Assembly (NCBI GenBank): GCA_964543855.1
Contig: CAZJAD010000074.1
Location: forward strand, 1 to 11,563
DNA from: CAZJAD01 sp964543855
GTDB lineage: Bacteria > Electryoneota > RPQS01 > DYHQ01
Direction of reading: 5' to 3'
DNA length: 11,563 nt
The notes under the pieces were generated by a model that was given only the letters and a program-made list of their open reading frames with translations, was not told where the DNA came from and ran no database searches. Shown piece after piece: positions 6,632 to 11,563 of the stretch. Both the position numbers and the translations under genes were made by a program. Every line of letters begins with the position of its first letter. The first letter of the stretch is position 1.

Positions 6632-7797
6632 AATTCAAAGTGGATGCGATAGGTATTGGTGACACCGTCGTGGGCCGCCGTGCCGAGAACTTGACGAGCC
6701 CGTACCTTGTCCCCTCGTCCGACATCCAGCTGCTGAAGGTGTGCGTAGACTGTGAAGAAGTCGCCGGGGTGCTCCACGATGACGACATTGCCGAATCCTC
6801 GAAGCCAGGTGCAGGTCGAGACTCGACCGTCGGCGATGCAGCGCACTTCTTCGCCGGACGCGGCACCTATGTCAACGCCCGGATTATCCGTGACTCCAGT
6901 TTGGGCGCGGCTCCTCTGAAGTCCAAAGCTCGAGAGCACATCGCCATGAACCGGCCAGGGAAGCATGCCCTTCAAGAGGGTCAACTCACTGCCCGGAACC
7001 GCTCCCTCAATTGCCGAAGTGGCTCGCGCCGATGCGATCATCTCCTCAATCCGGCGCAGGGCTTGCTGGATCCCAGCGTGTCGCTCCTGCAACAGTGTCC
7101 GATCTCCACGGACCTCGCTGAGGTCGGCGGCGAGCTCGGATTGTTGCCGCTTCAGCCGCTCCTGCTCGGTGTGAAGTGCCCTCTCTGTGTCGACCACTTT
7201 GCGACGGACTTCCTCGAGGCGCTCGCGCTCGTTCTCCAGATGGCGTCTCTCGGTGCCTATCCGGTTTTGAACGAGGTCCATTTGTCGACTCTGGTCCGCG
7301 AGCTCAGTCAGATACCTTTCTTCGAAGCGGTTCACATTGACCAAGACTTGCCGTCGCTTCAGAAGCTCCGGCAGGCTCCGAGCGCCTAAAAGGAACTCAA
7401 AGGCTCCCAGGCGTGAAAGCCGCCGACGGCTGTTCAAATGTCGTGCAAACGCAGACTGCACCGCTCGGCGTTTCTGCTCGACCCTCGCCTTGGCAGAGGC
7501 CAGGTCAAGAACATCCGCGTGCATTCGCTCCGATGACCGTTCCAGGAGACGGAGTGAATCGCCAAGCTGTTTACTCTGCTTCTTCTGGGCGCGGATAAGC
7601 TGTGTCTGCAAGGAAATCTGCTGCTCGCGGGCGTCAATCTCTTCGAGCAGGTCCGACTCCCGGAACGTGCCCTGGAGCAGTTTCCTTTCAATCTCGGCCA
7701 GCTCTCGCCGCAAGGAATCCAGTTGAGCTTCCGCTTGTGCTGCGACAGTAGAAGTTGCTAATAATAAAGCAAATAATGAACCGACAAAGGCTCTCAG
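6580..7797 (-). CDS. EnvC-like LytM (M23) protein, probable murein hydrolase activator
   Basis: With a CTG start at 7797 the protein is 405 residues. It begins MRAFVGSLFALLLATSTVAAQA, a clear signal peptide with likely cleavage after AQA, followed by long Glu/Arg/Gln-rich coiled coils (about residues 25-115 and 155-260). The LytM domain follows (about 275-405), from LPWPVHGDVLSSFG to the end NPLHWLAQR. Active M23 enzymes have HxxxD and HxH zinc ligands. Here the first His is Asn (NPGVD, N305) and the first His of HxH is Arg (RIH, R384), while D309, H353 and H386 remain. Signal peptide, coiled coil and decayed LytM domain are the layout of EnvC, which activates periplasmic amidases at the septum under FtsEX. 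I infer that role; no ftsE, ftsX or amidase gene is visible. No ATG, GTG or TTG lies between the upstream stop (7831-7833) and TTG 7713, which would lose the signal peptide. It is the first gene of the operon. Confidence 0.88.
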   Translation of the reverse strand: MRAFVGSLFALLLATSTVAAQAEAQLDSLRRELAEIERKLLQGTFRESDLLEEIDAREQQISLQTQLIRAQKKQSKQLGDSLRLLERSSERMHADVLDLASAKARVEQKRRAVQSAFARHLNSRRRLSRLGAFEFLLGARSLPELLKRRQVLVNVNRFEERYLTELADQSRQMDLVQNRIGTERRHLENERERLEEVRRKVVDTERALHTEQERLKRQQSELAADLSEVRGDRTLLQERHAGIQQALRRIEEMIASARATSAIEGAVPGSELTLLKGMLPWPVHGDVLSSFGLQRSRAQTGVTDNPGVDIGAASGEEVRCIADGRVSTCTWLRGFGNVVIVEHPGDFFTVYAHLQQLDVGRGDKVRARQVLGTAAHDGVTNTYRIHFELWQGKEKHNPLHWLAQR

Positions 7798-7808
7798 ACC
7801 TTCACCTC
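7795..7808 (-). promoter_or_regulatory. Strong Shine-Dalgarno placed for a CTG start
   Basis: On the minus strand GAGGTGA (7808-7802) is a full 7-nt match to the 16S anti-Shine-Dalgarno complement. It lies 4 nt before CTG (7797-7795), which is 7 nt from GAGG itself. CTG opens the signal-peptide frame of the EnvC-like gene. The nearby ATG (7820) and GTG (7806) are in another frame that stops at TGA after a few codons. Confidence 0.65.
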
Positions 7809-7841
7809 TCTCGTAGACATGCTCTCTTTCCTACCCTATAT

Positions 7842-7870
7842 AAATTAAGGGATTCTTGACGAAATAGCAA
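7842..7870 (-). promoter_or_regulatory. Weak candidate sigma70 promoter for the minus-strand operon
   Basis: Minus-strand TTGCTA (7870-7865) and TAATTT (7847-7842) are 17 bp apart, about 45 bp before the CTG start. The -35 matches consensus at 4 of 6 positions and the -10 at only 3 of 6. The AT-rich block with TATATA just downstream could also be the real -10. Location supports a promoter here; the exact boxes are uncertain. Confidence 0.3.
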
Positions 7871-7899
7871 CAGAAATTTTTCGGAACAGCGCGCCTCTC

Positions 7900-7928
7900 T
7901 TGATTTTGCCGGAATTGAGGGCTAAATT
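7900..7928 (+). promoter_or_regulatory. Candidate sigma70 promoter for the M1 peptidase gene
   Basis: TTGATT (7900-7905) and TAAATT (7923-7928) are separated by exactly 17 bp, each matching consensus at 4 of 6 positions. A start near 7935 would give a leader of about 60 nt before ATG 7998, with GGAGGGA (7984-7990) as ribosome binding site. Confidence 0.4.
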
Positions 7929-7997
7929 GAGAGAGTTCTCCTCGGAACAGACCCAGCTAACATCGCTTGTGCGAATCGTTCGTGGAGGGACAGACCG

Positions 7998-8357
7998 ATG
8001 CCCACCCTCGCATTTCTACTCCTTTTCGTAGCAGGCTTGCCTGCAGCCTGGGGACAGGATTCCCGCCCGCCTGTATTCCCCGCCGAAGCCTACGAGTGGT
8101 TGCGCCAGTTCAAGAGCGCCGGAGAGCCGGTGTGGCGAGCCGCACACTTGGATGCCGATAGTGTGCACGAGTACGATGTGCTCAGCTACGATTTGGACTT
8201 GGCTATCGAGCTTGACCCTCTTCCTCTCGAGGGCGTGGCTCAGGTCGTCGTTCGCATTCGCGATGCCTTGGATACTCTCTGGCTCCATGCCCAGGATCTG
8301 ACCATTGACGATGTGACGACCTCCCAGGGAGACCGCACCTATGTCCAGCATGACGAC
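7998..8357 (+). CDS. Secreted M1-family metallopeptidase, N-terminal fragment (cut by gap)
   Basis: This is the 5' part of the gene continued at 8458. ATG 7998 is preceded by GGAGGGA with a 7-nt spacer. The protein starts MPTLAFLLLFVAGLPAAWG, a signal peptide with likely cleavage before QDSRPP, so it is exported. Then comes the beginning of the M1 N-terminal beta domain (YDVLSYDLDLAIELDPLPLEGVAQVVVRI, and HAQDLTIDDVTT), matching the usual pattern of this family. The frame runs into 100 N at 8358. The catalytic half beyond the gap is in a different frame relative to the 100-N spacer, so the true gap length is not 100. I treat both fragments as one gene because their M1 regions follow in the right order and nothing suggests a second gene. 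Confidence 0.85.
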
Positions 8358-8457
8358 NNNNNNNNNNNNNNNNNNNNNNNNNNNNNNNNNNNNNNNNNNN
8401 NNNNNNNNNNNNNNNNNNNNNNNNNNNNNNNNNNNNNNNNNNNNNNNNNNNNNNNNN
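8358..8457. other. Assembly gap (100 N) inside the M1 peptidase gene
   Basis: Exactly 100 N. From the normal distance between the M1 N-terminal strands and HExxH, several hundred bases are probably missing, including the GAMEN exopeptidase motif. The reading frames on the two sides do not match across 100 bases, so the number is a placeholder. Confidence 0.95.
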
Positions 8458-9471
8458 AGTGCGCGAACCTATGAGGGAATCGTTGCCCATGAGCTGGCTC
8501 ATCAGTGGTTCGGAGATGCTCTGTCACCCATCGATTTCAGGTATATCTGGCTCAACGAGGGTTTTGCAACCTATGGCAATGCTCTCTGGACGGAAACGAC
8601 GGGTGACTCGCTGGCCCTGGAGCATTACATGATCGAGATTGCCCATGTGTACTTTGCCGAAGACAATATCATTCGGTATCCGCTCTTTGACCCACCCGAA
8701 GATTATCTGTTTGGCTCTACCATTTACCTGAAAGGCGCGTGGATCCTCCATATGCTGCGCCGCCAGGTCCTTGGCGACAGTCTCTTCTTTGAAACCCTGC
8801 GCACCTATACGAGCCGCCACTTGTACGGCAATGTTGACATCGACGATTTCGAGGATGTCTGCGAAGATGTGTACGGCGAGAATCTGCACTGGTTCTTCGA
8901 CCAGTGGGTCTATCAAGCCGGATTTCCCGTCCTCGATATCTCGGTGGAAGTTGGGGATGCCTCGGTGGCGGTCACAGTGACCCAGCAGCAGGAAAACGCG
9001 CCTTGGGCTTTTCGGATTCCTGTCACGGTGGATGTCGTCACGGCGGACAGCCTCGCCCACTACGCGATCTGGTTCGACGAGCGAGAGGAGACTCAAACCA
9101 TTTATCCGCCGTCTCTCGTCCTCGATGCATCGCTGGCCACCTATCAACCGCTCCTGTACCAGGGAACCGGTGCCGATTCGCCCCCGACCGAGGCTCCTTT
9201 GCCTTTCGAGATCTCACTTGGACAGAACTGGCCGAATCCGTTTAACAGCTCGACGACCTTTCCTCTGACGCTGAGCAAAGCGACCACGGTCGAACTTGTG
9301 CTGTACAACCTGCTGGGGCAGAGAGTGCTTACCGTGGCGCAGTTTCCCGCCGCTCCCGGAACTCATGCCATACGGTTTGAAACTCCTCCATTCTTGTCGA
9401 CAGGCGTCTATTTTGCCATCGCGAGGGCAGGCGACTTCACTGCGGGGCGCAAAATCATCTTGCTGAAGTAA
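8458..9471 (+). CDS. M1-family metallopeptidase, catalytic and sorting-domain fragment
   Basis: The fragment begins right after the gap with RTYEGIVAHELAHQWFGD. HELAH (8488-8502) supplies the zinc-binding HExxH, and WLNEGFATYGN the third ligand (Glu codon 8557-8559). STIYLKGAWILHMLR resembles the region with the M1 transition-state Tyr. A helical segment follows, then a beta-rich stretch (FPVLDISVEVGDASVAVTV). The last roughly 85 residues are a FlgD-like/type IX-type C-terminal domain: LGQNWPNPFNSSTTF, VELVLYNLLGQRV, STGVYFAIARAG, and the end RKIILLK. In Bacteroidetes and related phyla such domains direct export to the cell surface or outside. The product is therefore probably an extracellular or surface zinc aminopeptidase or related M1 peptidase. 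Its substrate class cannot be judged because the GAMEN motif lies in the gap. Confidence 0.92.
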   Translation, partial: SARTYEGIVAHELAHQWFGDALSPIDFRYIWLNEGFATYGNALWTETTGDSLALEHYMIEIAHVYFAEDNIIRYPLFDPPEDYLFGSTIYLKGAWILHMLRRQVLGDSLFFETLRTYTSRHLYGNVDIDDFEDVCEDVYGENLHWFFDQWVYQAGFPVLDISVEVGDASVAVTVTQQQENAPWAFRIPVTVDVVTADSLAHYAIWFDEREETQTIYPPSLVLDASLATYQPLLYQGTGADSPPTEAPLPFEISLGQNWPNPFNSSTTFPLTLSKATTVELVLYNLLGQRVLTVAQFPAAPGTHAIRFETPPFLSTGVYFAIARAGDFTAGRKIILLK

Positions 9472-9512
9472 GCGCCCGTTTTGACATTCGACGACCCCGA
9501 AAGACCACATTA

Positions 9513-9986
9513 ATGAAGATTTCGATTGTTGCTGTCGGCCGGTTGCGTGAGCCCTATTTTCGCGCGGGGATGGATGAGTACATCGCGCGCATCCGTCACT
9601 ATCTTCCCGTGGAAGAGGTCGAGGTCCCGGCGGGAGACGGAGAGGAGGGCAACGGTCGAGGCATGCGAACTCTGGTTGCTGAAGGCGAGCGTCTCCAGAA
9701 GGCTCTTGCCAAAGAGAGTTTCCTCGTCTGCCTGGATCGAGAGGGAAAGGCGTTTGATTCCGAAGAGTTCGCCGACTGGCTGCAGAAGCGAATGGGGGAG
9801 TCGGTGGCGCGTCTGGCCTTTGTCGTCGGAGGCGCCTGGGGGCTCTCGCCGTCAATTCTGACGAAGTCAAAACTCCGACTCAGCCTGTCGCCGATGACGA
9901 TTCCGCATGAGCTCGCGAGACTTGTTCTGGCCGAGCAGCTCTATCGTGCTTTGACGCTCTGGAAGGGTGAGAAATATCACAAATAA
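9513..9986 (+). CDS. rlmH: 23S rRNA pseudouridine-1915 N3-methyltransferase
   Basis: RlmH is a SPOUT-class SAM methyltransferase that modifies pseudouridine 1915 in helix 69 of 23S rRNA on assembled 70S ribosomes. The 157-residue length is normal. The family signature is complete: MKISIVAVGRL at the start, DREGKAFDSEEFADWL, the SAM-binding knot loop FVVGGAWGLS (103-112), LSLSPMTIPHELARLVLAEQLYRA (about 123-146), and the terminal YHK. ATG 9513 lies 41 bp after the peptidase stop; no convincing Shine-Dalgarno precedes it, so it may depend on read-through from the peptidase transcript. Its stop codon overlaps the U-tract of the opposing small RNA terminator, so the end of rlmH mRNA and that RNA are complementary over a few bases. 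Confidence 0.97.
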   Translation: MKISIVAVGRLREPYFRAGMDEYIARIRHYLPVEEVEVPAGDGEEGNGRGMRTLVAEGERLQKALAKESFLVCLDREGKAFDSEEFADWLQKRMGESVARLAFVVGGAWGLSPSILTKSKLRLSLSPMTIPHELARLVLAEQLYRALTLWKGEKYHK

Positions 9987-10054
9987 AAAGGGCCCTCTTC
10001 TCCTTGCGGTCACCTACGAAAACCACTTACGGCTCCTACGGAGGAAAAGGACCC
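9981..10054 (-). terminator. Rho-independent terminator of the small RNA
   Basis: The long bulged stem (10054-10040 with 10003-9990) ends in GGGCCC and is directly followed on the minus strand by TTTTTATTT (9989-9981). Read on the plus strand the same stem has mismatches and no T-run after it, so it is a poor terminator for rlmH. Confidence 0.7.
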
Positions 10055-10086
10055 AAATCCGCACCCAATGAGTGCGAATCAACCAC
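9981..10086 (-). ncRNA. Candidate small structured RNA of about 104 nt, unclassified
   Basis: The RNA has every part of an autonomous bacterial small-RNA gene. A promoter (TTGACA-17-TATTTT) would start it at a G near 10086. Hairpin 1 pairs GAUUCGCAC (10080-10072) with GUGCGGAUU (10064-10056), 9 bp around a 7-nt loop. Hairpin 2 pairs GGGUCCUUUUCCUCC (10054-10040) with GGAGAAGAGGGCCC (10003-9990), 14 bp with one bulged C. It encloses a 5-bp stem, GUGGU (10026-10022) with ACCGC (10010-10006), and is followed by UUUUUAUUU. Five pairs are G-U wobbles, which become A-C mismatches on the plus strand, so the minus strand is the RNA strand. No minus-strand gene lies downstream, since rlmH is on plus, so this is not a leader or riboswitch. 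It lacks the SRP RNA helix-8 motif and is too short for 6S RNA, tmRNA or RNase P RNA. I do not recognise the family. Confidence 0.7.
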
Positions 10087-10092
10087 GAAGCT

Positions 10093-10121
10093 AAAATAAG
10101 CTTTAACTTCCCGCTTGTCAA
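10093..10121 (-). promoter_or_regulatory. Sigma70-type promoter of the small RNA
   Basis: On the minus strand a perfect -35 TTGACA (10121-10116) is followed after exactly 17 bp by TATTTT (10098-10093), 4 of 6 matches to the -10. The predicted start is a G at 10086, six bases after the -10 box. Confidence 0.65.
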
Positions 10122-10231
10122 GTCCCGGACGACCACAGATTCCGCATTTCTACCGCCTCTCTTCACGATTGCACTATACCTACCGTAGTTGTTACTCTGA
10201 GACAAATAATTGATCTGTCGTGGCCAAATCC

Positions 10232-10260
10232 TTGACTTTCCGAAAGTCGTTCTGTATATT
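10232..10260 (+). promoter_or_regulatory. Sigma70 promoter for mrp
   Basis: TTGACT (10232-10237, 5 of 6) and TATATT (10255-10260, 5 of 6) are 17 bp apart, the best plus-strand promoter match I found in the window. Transcription would begin near 10267, giving a leader of about 30 nt before ATG 10296. Confidence 0.75.
10234..10248. promoter_or_regulatory. Candidate operator: 7-1-7 palindrome over the mrp promoter
   Basis: GACTTTC-C-GAAAGTC is a perfect inverted repeat with 7-bp arms and a 1-bp centre. It overlaps the last four bases of the -35 box and fills the first part of the spacer, where a bound dimer would block RNA polymerase. Related half-sites lie downstream: GAAAGAC at 10277-10283 and GAAAGTC at 10287-10293, starting 10 bp apart. 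The 7-1-7 geometry is that of Fur/PerR boxes, but the sequence is not a Fur box. The regulator is unknown. Confidence 0.45.
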
Positions 10261-10295
10261 TAGGGCGCTGCAATCGGAAAGACCAAGAAAGTCCC

Positions 10296-11384
10296 ATGCC
10301 TGTCCCTCCTGTGCCTCTCTCTCCACAAACAATCGAAGACGCCCTCAAAATCGTGAAATACCCCGGCTTTTCTCGAGACATCGTTTCCTTTGGTTTGATT
10401 AAGGACATAGAAATCAACGGAAGAGATGTTCGCGTGACTCTGGAGGTGACATCGGCCGATGCCTCGGTTCCCAAAGAGATTGAGAAACAAGCTCGCCGTG
10501 CACTCGAGGCCGTCAGCGGAATCGGCAAAGCTGACATTTCTGTCCGACGGTCGGCATCTGCGAGCGAGCGGGAGACTTCCCAGCGAGAGGCAGCGCCTCT
10601 GTTGACCCAAATCCGGGCCAAGGTTGCCGTGGCGTCGGGAAAGGGTGGTGTGGGGAAGTCGACAGTGGCGGTTCACCTGGCCTTGGCGATTCAGCGCCAG
10701 GGATTGAAAGTCGGGCTGCTCGACCTTGACATCTACGGACCAAGTTTGCCCATCATGCTCGGCGTCACAGAGAGGCCGCACGCCGAGGGCGGCAAGATTA
10801 TTCCGCTCGAGAAGTTTGACCTGCGTCTCATGTCAATCGGCTTCATGATAGAGCGAGACACACCGATGATATGGCGCGGGCCAATGGTGCATCAGGCTGC
10901 CGAGCAGTTCATGCGGGATGTTGCCTGGGGAGACCTCGATTTCCTGATCGTAGACCTTCCTCCGGGTACGGGTGATGCCCAGATGACGCTTTCTCAGAGA
11001 GCCCAGCTGTCCGGTGCCGTTATCGTTTCGACACCTCAGGACTTGGCGCTCGTTGATGCCCGCAAGGGTGTGCGCATGTTTCAGGCAATGAATGTGCCGA
11101 TATTGGGTATCATTGAGAACATGAGTACCTTCGTTTGTCCACATTGCAACAAAATGACGCCCATCTTCGGCGAGGGTGGGGCGGAGCGTGCCGCCAAGGA
11201 AATGAATGTACCGTTTCTGGGACGCGTGCCAATCCTGACGGTGCTCAGAGAAACAGGTGACGCAGGGACGCCGTTCGAGGGATGGGATGCCTCTCCGGAA
11301 GTCCGCCGCGTGTTCCAGACGGCTGCCAAGAGACTCGTCGAGGCCGTGGGCTTCGCAGGCGAGCCAAGCAAAGATGATCAATGA
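10296..11384 (+). CDS. mrp: Mrp/NBP35-family Fe-S cluster carrier ATPase
   Basis: Mrp (ApbC) proteins are P-loop ATPases that carry [4Fe-4S] clusters to apo-proteins in the cytoplasm. The 362-residue protein has an N-terminal MIP18/DUF59 domain (about 8-85: ALKIVKYPGFSRDIVSFGLIKDIEI) and a ParA/MinD-like domain with the deviant Walker A KGGVGKST (116-123), DLDIYGPSLP (143-152), DLPPGTGD (220-227) and the cluster-binding CPHC (281-284). The MIP18 domain lacks the usual Cys: where TTPxCP is expected the sequence reads TSADASVPK (52-60). ATG 10296 is preceded by only a weak AGAAAG, but it has its own strong promoter. The end lies 27 bp before a stand-alone MIP18 gene, with which it probably forms an operon. 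Confidence 0.95.
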   Translation: MPVPPVPLSPQTIEDALKIVKYPGFSRDIVSFGLIKDIEINGRDVRVTLEVTSADASVPKEIEKQARRALEAVSGIGKADISVRRSASASERETSQREAAPLLTQIRAKVAVASGKGGVGKSTVAVHLALAIQRQGLKVGLLDLDIYGPSLPIMLGVTERPHAEGGKIIPLEKFDLRLMSIGFMIERDTPMIWRGPMVHQAAEQFMRDVAWGDLDFLIVDLPPGTGDAQMTLSQRAQLSGAVIVSTPQDLALVDARKGVRMFQAMNVPILGIIENMSTFVCPHCNKMTPIFGEGGAERAAKEMNVPFLGRVPILTVLRETGDAGTPFEGWDASPEVRRVFQTAAKRLVEAVGFAGEPSKDDQ

Positions 11385-11411
11385 CGCGAAAGTATGATGT
11401 GAGGATACACG

Positions 11412-11563
11412 GTGCCGACGCAAGATGATGTGATGAAGGTCCTGTCTGCCGTGATTGACCCCGAAATCGCCATTTCAATTACGGATCTGGGCCTCATCTA
11501 TGATGTTGAGGTGGAAGGCGCAAAAGTCCATGTGAAGATGACGCTGACGACTCCGGGGTGTCC
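11412..11563 (+). CDS. Stand-alone MIP18/DUF59 family Fe-S assembly protein (3' end outside window)
   Basis: The gene was read directly from the last bases and is open to the window edge, giving 50 residues. GTG 11412 is preceded by GAGGA (11401-11405) with a 6-nt spacer. The protein starts MPTQDDVMKVLSAVIDPEI, continues with TDLGLIYDVEVEGAKVHVKM, and reaches TLTTPGCP, the hallmark MIP18 motif with its conserved Cys. Relatives (SufT, PaaD-like and eukaryotic MIP18) help mature Fe-S proteins. Being 27 bp after mrp fits a shared role. Which subfamily it belongs to cannot be decided from the fragment. Confidence 0.88.
   Translation, partial: MPTQDDVMKVLSAVIDPEIAISITDLGLIYDVEVEGAKVHVKMTLTTPGC

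Noticed and set aside
6640..7389. Plus-strand open frame (249 codons) opposite the EnvC-like gene
   Set aside because: It is antisense to the coiled-coil and LytM coding region, with no recognisable domain and no ribosome binding site of note.
7856..7884. TTGACG as the -35 of a plus-strand promoter for the peptidase
   Set aside because: No -10-like hexamer sits 15-19 bp downstream; the TTGATT-17-TAAATT pair at 7900 fits better.
9481..9513. TTGACA at 9481-9486 as a promoter for rlmH
   Set aside because: The only AT-rich candidate -10 is 21 bp away and overlaps the rlmH start codon, so it could not give a usable leader.
10014..10205. Possible 63-residue minus-strand protein overlapping the small RNA
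   Set aside because: It needs a TTG start without a Shine-Dalgarno sequence, crosses the small RNA's own promoter and both hairpins, and matches nothing I know.
9987..10295. tRNA, SRP RNA, 6S RNA or riboswitch in the rlmH-mrp interval
   Set aside because: There is no T-arm GGTTCGAATCC pattern or cloverleaf, no SRP GGAAGGAAGCAGCC-like loop, the RNA is too short for 6S, and no downstream gene lies on the RNA's strand.
1..11563. CRISPR array, insertion sequence or phage genes
   Set aside because: I saw no regularly spaced repeats, no transposase or integrase motifs and no terminal inverted repeats anywhere in the window.

Overview
The window looks like a piece of a draft or metagenome-assembled chromosome from an uncultured Gram-negative bacterium. 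It holds housekeeping genes only: there is no IS element, phage gene, CRISPR array or tRNA. Two runs of exactly 100 N interrupt it (3329-3428 and 8358-8457), as expected of scaffold joins of unknown length. The best taxonomic hint is the M1-family peptidase. It has a signal peptide and ends in a QNWPNPFN...GVYF...KIILLK domain, the FlgD-like/type IX-type C-terminal sorting domain common in Bacteroidetes and in FCB-group candidate phyla. I infer an FCB-type lineage but cannot name the phylum.

Layout, left to right. (1) Bases 1-852 (+) carry the 3' part of a PAS histidine kinase, followed by a strong hairpin terminator at 861-887 that also faces the convergent operon. (2) Bases 7797 to 916 (-) form a compact five-gene run: an EnvC-like LytM protein, DNA polymerase III delta' (holB), a RicT/PSP1 protein, methionyl-tRNA synthetase (metG), and an unusual methyltransferase-RadC fusion. 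Three of the four junctions overlap (52, 4 and 20 bp); the fourth is a 58-bp gap. The holB-ricT-metG order recalls the classic Bacillus arrangement. (3) Bases 7798-7997 are a divergent intergenic region with candidate promoters both ways. (4) Bases 7998-9986 (+) hold the M1 metallopeptidase, broken by a gap, and rlmH. (5) Bases 9987-10295 are not empty. They carry a well-supported candidate small RNA on the minus strand, with its own promoter, two hairpins and a U-tract, and then a near-consensus sigma70 promoter overlaid by a 7-1-7 palindrome. (6) Bases 10296-11563 (+) hold an Mrp/NBP35 Fe-S carrier ATPase and the start of a stand-alone MIP18/DUF59 protein.

The most notable points are the unclassified ~104-nt minus-strand RNA between rlmH and mrp; the methyltransferase-RadC fusion, with a QPSLF motif resembling a sliding-clamp-binding peptide in its linker; the EnvC-like gene, which seems to start at a CTG codon behind a perfect 7-nt Shine-Dalgarno sequence; and the palindrome over the mrp promoter. 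Functionally, the minus operon combines clamp loading, RNA-processing control, translation and possibly DNA repair with cell-wall hydrolase activation. The right end is a small Fe-S cluster maturation unit.
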